DNA from: Streptomyces sp. DT2A-34
Lineage (GTDB): Bacteria > Actinomycetota > Actinomycetes > Streptomycetales > Streptomycetaceae
Direction of reading: 5' to 3'
Assembly: GCF_030499515.1 (NCBI RefSeq)
Contig: NZ_JASTWJ010000001.1
Coordinates: 2,832,001-2,896,000, forward strand
DNA length: 64,000 nucleotides
Positions 9,530 through 18,356 of this stretch are shown one piece after another (positions within the stretch are counted from its first letter, which is position 1; each line of letters begins with the position of its first letter). A program made the translations under genes and the position numbers. The notes below the pieces were generated by a model, which was given only the letters and a program-made list of their open reading frames with translations, searched no databases and was not told the origin of the DNA.

Positions 9530-9532
9530 GGG
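9461..9532 (+). repeat. att-like direct repeat, left copy (3' end of sdaA)
   Basis: This 72-base stretch covers the last 22 sdaA codons, the stop and a few bases after it. It recurs at 42357-42428 in the same orientation with only three substitutions (A/G, T/G and T/C going from left to right copy). Integration into the 3' end of a coding gene with restoration of that end gives exactly this pattern. Confidence 0.85.
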
Positions 9533-9739
9533 GATGGGCCCTGACCGGCGCGTTCGTGTTTTTCAGCGCTGTCGGGGCCTTTCCCGCTTACGCGGCGGAA
9601 AGTCCCTGGAAGCTCCCTGGGACAGGCGTGAAAGTCCCTGAAGAGTCCCTGGGAAATCCCATGGCATGGGCGTCTGACCTGCGGGTTCGTGGCGCATAGT
9701 CAACGACGGGAACCTCGCCCCAGAGGCGGTGCTCGCCTG
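9533..9739. other. left-end intergenic region of the island
   Basis: About 200 non-coding bases after sdaA. It holds the three AGTCCCTG repeats listed separately and, at 9675-9686, TGACCTGCGGGT. A near-identical sequence occurs in inverted orientation near the right end (AATCCGCAGGTCA, 42326-42338), so both ends may share further recombinase or excisionase sites. Confidence 0.5.
9601..9651 (+). repeat. AGTCCCTG repeats, possible recombinase arm sites (left end)
   Basis: AGTCCCTG occurs at 9601-9608, 9633-9640 and 9644-9651. The last two form a pair with an 11-base period (AAAGTCCCTGAAGAGTCCCTG). The same pair, 19 of 21 bases alike and in the same orientation, lies at 42275-42295 just inside the other att-like repeat. 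Repeats flanking a core on both sides of the circularised form are the usual arm-type binding sites of tyrosine recombinases. Confidence 0.6.
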
Positions 9740-10485
9740 ATGGCACAACCCCGCGCGTGACACCACCGCCGGCCGCGTCTACAACGACCTGCGCAACCTG
9801 GCCCGCCGCAACGAGTACATCCTCGAACGGTTCCTCTACCGCTTGGCCGCATCCCCCCTCGGCCGGGAACACTTCGTCCTCAAGGGCGGCCTGCTCCTCG
9901 CCCAGTTCGGCGCGCGTCGGATGACCCGCGACATCGACATCCTCGGCTGCTCGTTCCCGGGCACCGAAACCGAGATCATCCACAGGATCGCGGCCATCGC
10001 CGCCACCGAGATCGACGACGGCGTCGTATTCGATCCCGCGACGCTCAAGACCGTTCCCCATCCGCGAGGAGGACGAGTACCACGGTCTGCGCCTGCCCAT
10101 GGCCGCCTCCATCACCCGGGCCCGGCTCAAGTTCCAAGCGAATGTCACCTTCGGCGACCTCAACACCCGCGACCGCGACTACGGCGACCTCTACCGCCTG
10201 CTCACCCTCAACGACCTCGACGGCCAGGGACTCACCGCCGCGCTGACCGCCACCGCCGCACACCGCGGCATCACCTTGAACCCCCTCAGCTCCACCATCA
10301 GCGACCTCGGCGAGCGTCGCCAGAGCTCCTACACCGCCTGGCGCCGCCGACAGGGTCCCGCCGCACCCGGCTACCCCGAACGCTTCACCGACGTCGTCCG
10401 GCAGGTCACCGCATTCGCCGACACACTCCTCAACGGCGGCGCCGCCACCCGCACATGGAATGCGGCGACCCTCGCATGGTCGTGA
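9740..10485 (+). pseudogene. AbiEii/AbiGii-type nucleotidyltransferase toxin, degraded
   Basis: A relic of the nucleotidyltransferase toxin of AbiE-type abortive-infection and toxin-antitoxin systems. The first part, from about 9747, reads TTAGRVYNDLRNLARR, then FVLKGGLLLAQFGARR and TRDIDIL, which is the nucleotide-binding core. It has no start codon: a TGA precedes it in frame. Near 10055 the reading frame shifts, and homology continues in another frame as REEDEYHGLRL and RARLKFQANVTFGD. The text then jumps to NTRDRDYGDLYRL, as though about 50 central residues are missing, and runs to RQGPAAPGYPERF and a stop at 10485. No AbiEi antitoxin partner is seen. Three independent lesions mean it cannot make a working toxin. 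Confidence 0.75.
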
Positions 10486-10606
10486 ACCAGACCTGCCTGG
10501 CCGACCGACCAGGCCTTAGAAGCTGTTGCTCTATCGATCTTGGTGAGCGTGAGTTCGAGGTCGTCGACTCGGTCGGGTGATCTTCTGGCTGGCTGAGCAT
10601 GAAAGC

Positions 10607-10661
10607 GGGGCCTCCCGCACAGCTCGTGGGTGTCGAATCCAACCGAGCAGCAGGAGGCCCC
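10607..10661 (+). promoter_or_regulatory. hairpin covering the transposase ribosome-binding site
   Basis: GGGGCCTCC at 10607-10615 pairs perfectly with GGAGGCCCC at 10653-10661, and the second arm contains the Shine-Dalgarno sequence of the transposase (GTG at 10664). Transcripts entering from outside the element would fold this stem and block translation, a known way in which insertion sequences limit transposase made by read-through. Confidence 0.6.
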
Positions 10662-10663
10662 TG

Positions 10664-11572
10664 GTGCTGCAGTCTTCCGTGCCGGCGTCGTTGTCGTCCA
10701 ACCCGGCTTCCCTGACGTGTGATTGCCTCGCTCACCGGTTCGGGAACGCCAGTGATCAGCCGTACAGGCGGCCGAGATATCCGTCCGACATGAGCGACGC
10801 GGAGTGGGCGGTCGTGCGCGACGCGATGCCGGTCCCCGGCTGGTTGGAGGGCCGCGGCGGGCAACCGGAGGGCTACTGCCACCGGCAGATGGTCGACGCG
10901 GTGCGCTACCTGGTCGCGGGCGGCATCACCTGGCGGGCGATGCCCGCGGACTTCCCCGCGTGGGACCGCGTCTACGCCTTCTTCCGGCGCTGGCGGGACA
11001 AGGGCCTGGCCGCCGAGTTCCACGACCGGCTGCGCGACCGGGTACGCGAGGCTGCGGGCCAGGATCCGGAACCGACGGCGGGCGTCATCGACGCGCAGTC
11101 GGTGAGAGGAGCCGCATCGGTGCCGGCCGCGACCAGGGGCTTCGACGGCGGAAAGAAGGTCAACGGCCGCAAGCGGCACATCGTGGTGGACACCCTCGGG
11201 CTGTTGCTGGTCGTGATGGTGACCGCGGCTTCGGTCACCGACCGGGACGCGGGGCAGACGCTGCTGGCCAGGCTGCGCGATCGGCACTGGCGCGTCACGC
11301 GGGTGTGGGCCGACGGCGGCTATACCGGGCGCCTGGTCGACTTCGTCGGTGGTGTCCTGCGCATCGCGCTGACGGTGGTCAAACGCAGCGACGACACCAG
11401 CGGCTTCACCGTGTTGCCGAAGAGGTGGCTGGTGGAGCGCACGTTCGCCTGGCTGATGCACTCACGCCGTCTGGCCCGCGACTACGAGACGCGCACCGAC
11501 ACCTCGGAGGCGGTGATCCGGTGGTCGATGAGCATGGTCATGAGCCGTCGGCTCGTCCGACGGGCACGCTGA
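10664..11572 (+). CDS. IS5-family DDE transposase
   Basis: A transposase of about 302 residues, full-length and apparently intact. The N-terminal half has the IS5 DUF4096-like block (RYPSDMSDAEWAVVRDAMP, GGITWRAMPADFPAWDRVY). The three catalytic acids can be placed in GVIDAQSVRG (first D), VWADGGYTG (second D) and RWLVERTFAW (E), with the YREK-like region DYETRTDTSEAVIRW at the end. I chose GTG 10664 because CAGGAGG lies six bases upstream; a shorter version could begin at the ATG of MSDAEWAVV. A later passenger gene runs in the opposite direction and overlaps its last codons. Confidence 0.9.
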   Translation: MLQSSVPASLSSNPASLTCDCLAHRFGNASDQPYRRPRYPSDMSDAEWAVVRDAMPVPGWLEGRGGQPEGYCHRQMVDAVRYLVAGGITWRAMPADFPAWDRVYAFFRRWRDKGLAAEFHDRLRDRVREAAGQDPEPTAGVIDAQSVRGAASVPAATRGFDGGKKVNGRKRHIVVDTLGLLLVVMVTAASVTDRDAGQTLLARLRDRHWRVTRVWADGGYTGRLVDFVGGVLRIALTVVKRSDDTSGFTVLPKRWLVERTFAWLMHSRRLARDYETRTDTSEAVIRWSMSMVMSRRLVRRAR

Positions 11573-12032
11573 ACAGCCCCGGCCGTTCCTCTGCCAGCCA
11601 GCCCCGCGCGGCCAGTCGCTTCGCCTTCGACCGCACCCCTTCCACCTTCGCCGGGACCGGCTCCAGCCCGACTGCCGCCGCGAGTTGCCGACAGTCCATC
11701 GCCTTTTCGCACGACGCACTCCCACCGGCCAGGACGTCCATGATCTGCTGATAGTCCGGCGCCAGAACCGTCGGGCCAAGCCCTGCCTGCCAGTGCGGCA
11801 CCACCGAACCGGGCACCGCCGCCGTGACCTTCACCGGCCGCCCGCCGGCCATCACGACTGGCGGTACCTCCTCGCCTCCGCGGGGCTCCGCCAGAACCTC
11901 GCCCACCGTCTCACGGGCGATCACGAACCGCTCCCACACGGCCTCCGCCTCCCGCAGCTCGGTCTGAAGGGCCTCCACTCGCTGCCGAGCAGCGCGTTCG
12001 CGCTCCTCCAGCAACCCCATTACCGACGGCAT
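11538..12032 (-). CDS. IS passenger protein of unknown function
   Basis: A 164-residue protein inside the insertion sequence, convergent with and overlapping the transposase end. The first 60 residues, rich in Glu, Arg and Ala (LLEERERAARQRVEALQTEL), should form a coiled coil. The C-terminal half reads like a winged-helix domain (YQQIMDVLAGGSASCEKAMDCRQLAAAVGLEP, then SKAKRLAARGWLAEERPGLFSV). ATG at 12032 has GGTGGAGG upstream. From memory, similar ORFs recur next to streptomycete transposases; their role (DNA binding, regulation of transposition) is not known to me. Confidence 0.6.
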   Translation of the reverse strand: MPSVMGLLEERERAARQRVEALQTELREAEAVWERFVIARETVGEVLAEPRGGEEVPPVVMAGGRPVKVTAAVPGSVVPHWQAGLGPTVLAPDYQQIMDVLAGGSASCEKAMDCRQLAAAVGLEPVPAKVEGVRSKAKRLAARGWLAEERPGLFSVPVGRADGS

Positions 12033-12148
12033 CCCGGCACCTCCACCGAAGAGACGACACGACACCTCGTCCCTGCCGCCGAAACACCACCCCTATGCCT
12101 GACCAGCGGAAACGCACCCGTCACTCTCGGAAAGACAACAGCTTCTTA

Positions 12149-12954
12149 GGGGTTCGGAACCGCAGACCTGCGCATTACGAGGCCGCCAGAGGTCGTGCTG
12201 GGCTGTGCCATGCTGTCGTACCAGATCCCGTTTTCCCAGATCAGAGCCCATGCCGCGGGCCGGCTGTCCGCATCCCGTGTTGCACGGTCCGAAGGCGTCC
12301 GCGCTCCCCGTTCCTCGGCGAAGCAATGCGAGCACGTGGACAGCCCCTTGCCGACACCATGCCGTCACAGGTTGTCGAGACCGCACAGGCGAGGCGGCGC
12401 TCAGAACTCGCGAGCTCCTCGCCCCCTCACCTCGGTGAGCGCAGCGGCAGACGGTCGACGGCTTCGTGGGACCGGAGGCCCTCAGGCATCACAGCTGGCG
12501 GGCCGCCCTGGACTTGCGCTCCGGGCCGGGGGACGCCATTGCCGGGCTGCGGCTGGTGAGGATCCGGCGGCGCCGACGGTGTGCAGGATGCCGTGGCGGT
12601 CGAGGACCTCGCGTACTCGCGGCCAGTAGTCGGCCGAAGGCACGAGCACGCCCATGAGGAAGTCGGTCGGGTCCTGGCCGTCGTACAGCTCGGCGCGGTA
12701 CGGCCACGGTGGCATCAGCGACGCGCCGCCACCCGGACCAGATCACCCTTCTCCGCCACACCCGATTGACCTCAAGCATCCCTCGGCCCGGCCCGAGGTG
12801 ATGCACAGCTGCCACCGATTACGGGACAGAGCCAGCGATACAGTGTATGTAGGTCAATTGGGAGAATCTCCAATCTGCGACAGCAGTGCCCCACGGTGCC
12901 CGATGGTGGGGCATTCCACGGCGGGGCTTCACACGCGACCTTTCAGGAGATGCG
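12149..12954. other. non-coding or decayed stretch right of the IS
   Basis: About 800 bases with no complete gene. The only frame with streptomycete codon bias is the short minus-strand ORF at 12482-12715. The last part (12780-12950) is the leader of the PAS/GAF sensor gene and contains TGCCCCAC (12887-12894) facing GTGGGGCA (12906-12913), a possible hairpin or operator. Confidence 0.4.
12482..12715 (-). pseudogene. fragment of an unrecognised protein
   Basis: A 77-codon ORF whose first 48 codons have normal high-GC3 codon use and protein-like sequence (YRAELYDGQDPTDFLMGVLV, then SADYWPRVREVLDRHGILHT). After that the sequence turns into Ala/Pro/Arg-rich text with weak codon bias. This looks like the 5' part of a gene cut off by a rearrangement. 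I do not recognise the family. Confidence 0.35.
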
Positions 12955-14274
12955 GTGACGGCTGGGAACGCGAGGCCCATGAGCCGCATCGAGCAGCCGG
13001 AGGCGATGCGGCTACGGTTGCTGGCGGCCAGCGACCACGATCTGTCGATGGCCGAGGCACTGAACGTGGCCCTTCAGCAGGTGACCGCTGACCTGGGTGG
13101 CCTCGGCGGCTTGGTGCACTGGCGCGACCCCGGTTCTGATCGGTTGCGCTTGGTGGCGGCCAGCGGACTTGCGCCGGAACTCGCCGGGGCATGGGCGAAT
13201 CTCCGTGCGGACGAGGACGTGCCCCCCGCACGCGCCTTGCGCAGCGGCGCCTTCGTCTGGGTGGCCGAGGACAGCCTGGGGATCGGGGCCTCCGGCACTG
13301 CGGCAGTGCCGCTGCTCGGTACCAGCGGGCGAGTCGGTGCGCTGTCCGTGCTCACGGCAGGGCCCGACGAGCCGGATCCCGCGCAGCGGTCCTTTCTCGG
13401 CTCCGTGGCGATGTGGGCGGCCGGACACCTGGAGAAACGTCACGCTACGCCGTCGGGTGTCGTCTCGGCGCCCGGGGAGCCGCCGACGATCGACTGGCCC
13501 GGTGGGGAGATACCCCGCGCGCTTGCGATCAGGCATTGGGAGTACGACGCCGCGGCCGGTTCCGTAACGCTCACCCAGCCGGTCATCGACATGTCCGGCG
13601 AGTCGCTGCAAGCGTTCGACGAGAGCGCGGACCTCTGCTGGCACCTTCCGGGCATTGAGGATCTGCCGACGTTCACGGCCGACATCCGTGAGGCGTACGA
13701 CAGCGGGACGGCGCACGACACCGAATACCGAGTGCACCACAGCGACGGCACATTCGGGTGGGTGCGAGCGCGCGGCCACATGGTGCCGGGTGAGGACGGC
13801 ACCTCTGCCCGTATGGTCGGCACGCTGTGGGGCCCGGCTCACGCACAAGCCACGGGGGATCCGGCCGTCGCCGCCCTTCGTGACATGGACGAAGGATTCC
13901 TGGCGGTGGACGAGGACTGGCGGATCACCTTCGTCAACGAGGAGGCCGAGCGTCTCCTCGGCCCCGGCCGGACGATGCTGGGCAGCGCTCTCTGGGATAT
14001 TCCCGTAGGACGCGCACCCGGTCTCGAAGCCCAGTGCCGGCGGGCGTCCGCCGAGAGGAAGCCGATCGGTTTCGATCTCCACGGGCCGACCGATCAGCGC
14101 GTCCGCCGTGTCCGGCTGGTCCCCTTGCAGGGCGGCGGGCTGACGATCTACTTCGCCGGTGTCACCGACGAACGACCAGAGGGAGCCGAGCGATCGGTCG
14201 GCGAGCGAAGCGAGATGGGGGTCCCCCGGCCGGAGGCCGGAGGAGGGTCGCGGCTGGGCGAACCGCCCGGATGA
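12955..14274 (+). CDS. GAF-PAS-PAS sensor protein (N-terminal half of a split phosphatase regulator)
   Basis: A sensory protein of 439 residues. Residues about 25-160 form a GAF-like domain (VTADLGGLGGLVHW, LRADEDVPPARALRSG, AAVPLLGTSGRVGALSV). Then come a PAS_3-type domain (IRHWEYDAAAGSVTL, EYRVHHSDGTFGWVRARGH) and a second PAS (LRDMDEGFLAVDEDWRITF, NEEAERLLG). The tail from 14180 on (ERSVGERSEMGVPRPEAGGG) is not PAS-like: it comes from an inserted repeat with GGGGGTCCCCC at 14217-14227. GTG 12955 follows AGGAGA; ATG 12979 is an alternative. It overlaps the next gene by ATGA. In related streptomycete proteins sensor and phosphatase are, to my knowledge, one chain, so this looks like a naturally split gene. 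Confidence 0.75.
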   Translation: MTAGNARPMSRIEQPEAMRLRLLAASDHDLSMAEALNVALQQVTADLGGLGGLVHWRDPGSDRLRLVAASGLAPELAGAWANLRADEDVPPARALRSGAFVWVAEDSLGIGASGTAAVPLLGTSGRVGALSVLTAGPDEPDPAQRSFLGSVAMWAAGHLEKRHATPSGVVSAPGEPPTIDWPGGEIPRALAIRHWEYDAAAGSVTLTQPVIDMSGESLQAFDESADLCWHLPGIEDLPTFTADIREAYDSGTAHDTEYRVHHSDGTFGWVRARGHMVPGEDGTSARMVGTLWGPAHAQATGDPAVAALRDMDEGFLAVDEDWRITFVNEEAERLLGPGRTMLGSALWDIPVGRAPGLEAQCRRASAERKPIGFDLHGPTDQRVRRVRLVPLQGGGLTIYFAGVTDERPEGAERSVGERSEMGVPRPEAGGGSRLGEPPG

Positions 14275-15890
14275 GTGAACTGACGGCGGCGCTGGCCGAA
14301 GCCGTCACATCCAGCGACGTGGTAAAGGCCGTCGCGGAGCGTGTCCTGCCGCCCTTCGGCGCCGACGGGCTGGTGGTCAACGCGCTTGAGGGTGGCCGGC
14401 TGCACGTGGTCGGATCCGTCGGATACACAGAGGAATTCCTGCGCCAGATCAGCGGGATCTCGCTCACGAGCCACATGGCGATCGCCGAAACGCTCCGCAC
14501 CCGCACTCCCGGATTCGTCGAGTCGCCTGCCGAATATGTTCAGCTCTATCCCCAGTTCGAGGGCTTTGTGGCCGCGTCGACCAAGAGCGCATGGGCGTTC
14601 CTGCCTCTCATCGCCTCCGGGCACGCGATCGGTTGCTGTGTCGTCTCCTTCTCTCGGCCGCGCTCCTTCAGCGAGGAGGAACGCACCCTGCTGATAGCCC
14701 TGAGCGGGCTGATCGCGCAGGCACTGGATCGGGCCCGGCTGTACGACGTGGAGCACACCCGCGCCCAGGAACTCCAGCGCGGTCTGCTCCCCAGGACACT
14801 GCCCTCCCTGTCGGCCGTCTGCGCCGCCGCTCGCTACATGCCCGCGGGGAAAGGCGAAGAGGTCGGCGGTGACTGGTACGACCTGATCCCGCTGTCCGGC
14901 GATCGGGTCGCCATCGTGATCGGCGACGTCATGGGGCACGGCATCGCCGAAGCCGCCGTCATGGGGCAGCTGCGCACGGCGGTCCGCGCCCTTGCCGACC
15001 TCGAACTGGATCCAAACGAGCTGCTCAGCCACCTCAACGAACTCGTCTCCGACCTCGGCGACGACAAGTACGCCACCTGCTCCTACGCCGTGTTCGACCC
15101 CGTCACCCGTATCTGCTCGCTCTCCTTGGCCGGTCATCTCCCACCTGTCATCGTCTATCCCGATGGGACGGTCCACTGCCCGGAGCTGGCCAGCGACCCG
15201 CCGCTGGGCGCCGCCGAACCTCCCTTCGAGACGCACGAGCTGCACCTGCCGGACGAGAGCCTTCTCGTGTTCTGCACGGACGGCCTCGTCGAATCCGCCA
15301 CCCGGGACATCGACCAGGGATTGGCTCAGCTCAGGCAGACACTGGCGAGGGCCGTGGCCCGGCCCTCGTTCTTCCCGACCGGCACCCAGCACGGTGACAC
15401 CAGGTGCCTCGATGACCTTTGCGACGTCATCGTCTCGGTTTTGCTGCCCGACCGTGAGCAGACCAACGACGACGCGGTCCTCCTCGTGGCCCACACCCGA
15501 GGCACACCTGCCGACAGCGTCGCCTCGTGCAGCCTTCCGGACGACCCGCGAGCAGCCGGCCAGGCCCGGGAATACGTCCGCAGCCAGCTGGCCGTCTGGG
15601 GTCTGGACGATCTCGCCATGACCACCGAGCTCCTGGTGAGCGAATTGGTCGGCAACGTGATCCGGCATGCCAGCGGCCCCATGCGCGTGCGCCTGCTGCG
15701 CAGCCGGTCGCTGATCTGCGAGGTCTATGACGGCAGCCTCACCAGCCCGCGCATCCGGCGCGCCGCATACACCGACGAAGGCGGCCGGGGCCTGCACCTG
15801 GTGGCCGCTCTCTCTCAGCGGTGGGGCACTCGCCATCTCGACGAGGGCAAATGCATCTGGACCGAGCAGGACCTTCCGCTCGCCCATTGA
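14271..15890 (+). CDS. GAF-PP2C/SpoIIE phosphatase with HATPase domain
   Basis: A 539-residue regulator. Residues about 1-165 form a GAF domain (LTAALAEAVTSSDVVKAVAE onward). A SpoIIE/PP2C phosphatase domain follows, with metal-binding acids in VGGDWYDLIPL, IGDVMGHG and FCTDGLVES. The C-terminus is an RsbW-like HATPase with an N-box (TELLVSELVGNVIRHASG) and a G-box (TDEGGRGLHLV). Such proteins control anti-anti-sigma phosphorylation in stress and development. The start overlaps the previous stop as ATGA, so translation may be coupled. In frame just upstream of the ATG the text reads GRTAR, matching the linker of fused homologues, which supports a frameshift split. Convergent with the molybdenum hydroxylase operon. 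Confidence 0.85.
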   Translation: MSELTAALAEAVTSSDVVKAVAERVLPPFGADGLVVNALEGGRLHVVGSVGYTEEFLRQISGISLTSHMAIAETLRTRTPGFVESPAEYVQLYPQFEGFVAASTKSAWAFLPLIASGHAIGCCVVSFSRPRSFSEEERTLLIALSGLIAQALDRARLYDVEHTRAQELQRGLLPRTLPSLSAVCAAARYMPAGKGEEVGGDWYDLIPLSGDRVAIVIGDVMGHGIAEAAVMGQLRTAVRALADLELDPNELLSHLNELVSDLGDDKYATCSYAVFDPVTRICSLSLAGHLPPVIVYPDGTVHCPELASDPPLGAAEPPFETHELHLPDESLLVFCTDGLVESATRDIDQGLAQLRQTLARAVARPSFFPTGTQHGDTRCLDDLCDVIVSVLLPDREQTNDDAVLLVAHTRGTPADSVASCSLPDDPRAAGQAREYVRSQLAVWGLDDLAMTTELLVSELVGNVIRHASGPMRVRLLRSRSLICEVYDGSLTSPRIRRAAYTDEGGRGLHLVAALSQRWGTRHLDEGKCIWTEQDLPLAH

Positions 15891-15926
15891 TCTGTCGACC
15901 GGCGCCGGTGGCGGACATCAGCCCGC

Positions 15927-18356
15927 CTACGCCCGGACGGTGCCGGCCCGTATCGCTGCCACGATGTCCGAGGGCTTGACCGGTAGCTGCCGAACCCGCA
16001 TCCCGTACTCCCGCAGGGCGTCGTCGATGGCCGCCGACACGGCCGCCGGGGCCACCATGCGGCCGCCCTCGCCGCCGCCCTTGATGCCGTACTCGGTGAA
16101 CGGCGAAGGCGTCTCGACGTGCCCGATGCGGAACGGCGGGACCTCGCCCGCGGTGGGGATCAGGTAGTCCCTGAAGGTCGAGGACAAGAACTGCCCGTCC
16201 CCGTCGTAAGCCAGTTCCTCGTAGAGCGTGGTCCCGATGCCCTGCGTGGCGCCGCCGGTGACGTGGCCGCCCAGGCTCTTGGGGTTCACGATCGTCCCGG
16301 CGTCGTGCACGGCCACGTAGTCGAGGAAGGAGGGGATCCCGGTGTCGGGGTCGATTTCCAGGACCGCGATGTGGCAGGCATGGCCCATGATCGGGTAGAA
16401 GACGCCGAAGTCCGAGCCGTCCGGTGCCGGCAGCGTCGTGTACGGATGGTCGTAGGTGTAGGACTCCTCCAGTCCGCTTGTCATGCCCTCGGGCAGGCTG
16501 AGCGCGAAGAAGTAGGCGGTGCCCGCGAGCTCCGCGAGGGTCAGCCCGGTCTCCGGTGCGTCTCTGACCTGCACGCGGGCGTCGACGAGTTCGAGGTCCT
16601 CCGCGGCCACGTCGAGGGTGTGCGCGGCGATGTGGATGAGTTTCTTCCGCAGCTTGCGCGACGCGCCCCGGATCGCTCCGGCCACCATGACGGTGTAGCG
16701 GCTGCCGCCCGGGCCCGTGCTGGGCAGCGCGTGGGCGGAGTCGGCATACCGGACGTTGACGCTCTCCGGCGGGATCCCGAACTCCTCGGCGAGGACGGTG
16801 GCGCCCACCGTCTCGGGGCTGTTGCCCCACATCGACTGGCAGTGCAGCAAGAGTTGGAACTGCCCGGTGGGGTCGATCGTCACCGTCGCGCTCTCGGGGC
16901 TGGAGGTGACGGGCAGGACGGGCTTTTCCACCAGGGACCAGAACTCGGTGGAGCTGAAGACGCTGCGCTCCTGGGTGGTGGCCAGGCCGATGCCGATGCA
17001 GCGGCCCTCCTGAGCCCACAGCCGCTTCTGTTCGGCGCGCCACCTGTCCAGGTCGATCATCGACAGTGCCTTGTCCAGTACGGCTGGGTAGTCACCGCTG
17101 TCGTAGACGTTGCCGCCGGGGATCGTGTACGGGAACTGGTCGGGCTGGATGAAGTTGCGGCGGCGGATCTCCTCCGGAGCGAGCCCGAGCCGGGCCGCCC
17201 CGGAGTCGACCAGCCGTTCCAGCACCCAGTTGTGCACCTCCGAGCCGAAGCCGCGGTAGGCGCCCTGCTGGCACTTGTCGGTGAGCACGGCCCGCAGTCG
17301 GTACCTCACGTCCCGGAACCGGTAAGGGCCGACGACCTGGGAGAAGGCGTTGCCGTGGTGGCCGACGCCGAACTGCATGTAGGCGCCGTAGTCGTCGACG
17401 ACGTCGATGTCGAGACCGACGATCGTGCCGTCAGCGCGAAAGCCCATGCGGGCTTCGTAGAAGCGGTCGCACCCGTGGTGGTCCGAGTTCACGATGTGGT
17501 CGATCCGGTCCTCGACGTACGACACCGGGCGACCCACCCGCAGCGCCAGGAAGCCGGCGAGGGTGGGTACCTTGTGCGCGGCGAGCTTGCTGCCGAAGCT
17601 GCCACCCGCCGGAACCGGCTTCATGGTCAGCTTGTTCGACGGAACCCTCAGCGCGCCCGCGATCAGGAAGGCGAAGTAGCTGAAGTTGAGCGAGTTGCAG
17701 TAGATCTCCAGTACGCCGTTGAAGCCGGGCTGGGCAACCGCGCCCGCGGTCTCCATCGGCATTCCGGCGGAGCGGCCCCAGTGCAGGGTGTCCTCGACGA
17801 CGAGGTCGGCCCCGGCGAACGCGGCGTTCACATCGCCGAACTCGAAGGTCCGCTCGCAGCCGATGTTGCTGCCGTGCTCCTCGTGCAGCACGGCGGACTC
17901 GGGCTCCATGGCCGCCATGGGATCGGTGACCGGCGGGAGGTCCTCGTAGTCGACCTCCAGCAGGTCCACGCCGTCCTCGGCGAGGTATCTGCTCTCCGCG
18001 ACGACGGCCGCCACGGCCTCGCCGACGTAGCGGACCTTGTCCACGGCCAGCGGATACTGCGCGATGGTGGCCGGGCCGAAGTTCATGCAGGGGTTCATCT
18101 TGGCCTTGCAGTCCTCGCCGGTGAGCACGGCGACGACTCCCGGCAGCTTCAGTGCCTCGGTGGCGTCGACGGACCTGATCCACGCGTGCGGTACGGGGCT
18201 GCGCAGGATCGCGGCGTGCAGCATGCCCGGCAGTTTGAGGTCGGCGATGTACCCGCCGCGGCCGACCAGCAGCCGAGGGTCCTCGACCCGCTTGCGGTCC
18301 TTGCCGATGTACCTGTAGCCGGGCTTCTGGGCGGTGTCCGTGTGCTCGGTGGTCAT
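15927..18356 (-). CDS. xanthine dehydrogenase-family molybdopterin-binding large subunit
   Basis: Large catalytic subunit, 809 residues, of a molybdenum hydroxylase (xanthine/aldehyde/CO dehydrogenase family). The a/b hammerhead domain starts at GKDRKRVEDPRLLVGRGGYI. Cofactor-binding blocks include AGGSFGSKLAAHKVP and TGPGGSRYTVMVAGAIRG, and the near-C-terminal GGGEGGRM holds the catalytic glutamate expected in this family. The CoxL form I motif AYxCSFR is absent (here AYRGFGSEV), so it is not a classical CO dehydrogenase. Its ATG at 18356 shares one base with the stop of the iron-sulfur subunit. Substrate unknown. Cofactor-insertion accessory genes are not adjacent. Confidence 0.9.
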   Translation of the reverse strand: MTTEHTDTAQKPGYRYIGKDRKRVEDPRLLVGRGGYIADLKLPGMLHAAILRSPVPHAWIRSVDATEALKLPGVVAVLTGEDCKAKMNPCMNFGPATIAQYPLAVDKVRYVGEAVAAVVAESRYLAEDGVDLLEVDYEDLPPVTDPMAAMEPESAVLHEEHGSNIGCERTFEFGDVNAAFAGADLVVEDTLHWGRSAGMPMETAGAVAQPGFNGVLEIYCNSLNFSYFAFLIAGALRVPSNKLTMKPVPAGGSFGSKLAAHKVPTLAGFLALRVGRPVSYVEDRIDHIVNSDHHGCDRFYEARMGFRADGTIVGLDIDVVDDYGAYMQFGVGHHGNAFSQVVGPYRFRDVRYRLRAVLTDKCQQGAYRGFGSEVHNWVLERLVDSGAARLGLAPEEIRRRNFIQPDQFPYTIPGGNVYDSGDYPAVLDKALSMIDLDRWRAEQKRLWAQEGRCIGIGLATTQERSVFSSTEFWSLVEKPVLPVTSSPESATVTIDPTGQFQLLLHCQSMWGNSPETVGATVLAEEFGIPPESVNVRYADSAHALPSTGPGGSRYTVMVAGAIRGASRKLRKKLIHIAAHTLDVAAEDLELVDARVQVRDAPETGLTLAELAGTAYFFALSLPEGMTSGLEESYTYDHPYTTLPAPDGSDFGVFYPIMGHACHIAVLEIDPDTGIPSFLDYVAVHDAGTIVNPKSLGGHVTGGATQGIGTTLYEELAYDGDGQFLSSTFRDYLIPTAGEVPPFRIGHVETPSPFTEYGIKGGGEGGRMVAPAAVSAAIDDALREYGMRVRQLPVKPSDIVAAIRAGTVRA

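Larger units (their letters stand above)
10515..12145 (+). mobile_element. IS5-family insertion sequence with a passenger gene
   Basis: Ends are marked by a 10-bp perfect inverted repeat, GAAGCTGTTG at 10515-10524 and its complement at 12136-12145. Both are flanked by TTA (10512-10514 and 12146-12148), a three-base target duplication of the TNA kind expected for the IS1031 branch of IS5. At 1,631 bp it is longer than a usual IS5-type element because it carries, besides the transposase, a convergent passenger ORF. Confidence 0.75.

Noticed and set aside
9675..9686. Possible tRNA-type att site at the island's left end
   Set aside because: No cloverleaf can be drawn around it; the duplicated core is clearly the sdaA 3' end.
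12887..12913. TGCCCCAC/GTGGGGCA inverted repeat, also seen near 42550-42613, as a shared operator
   Set aside because: The same GC-rich words also occur by chance, for example at the start codon of the EF-hand gene (44165-44173); two sites are too few to call a regulon.
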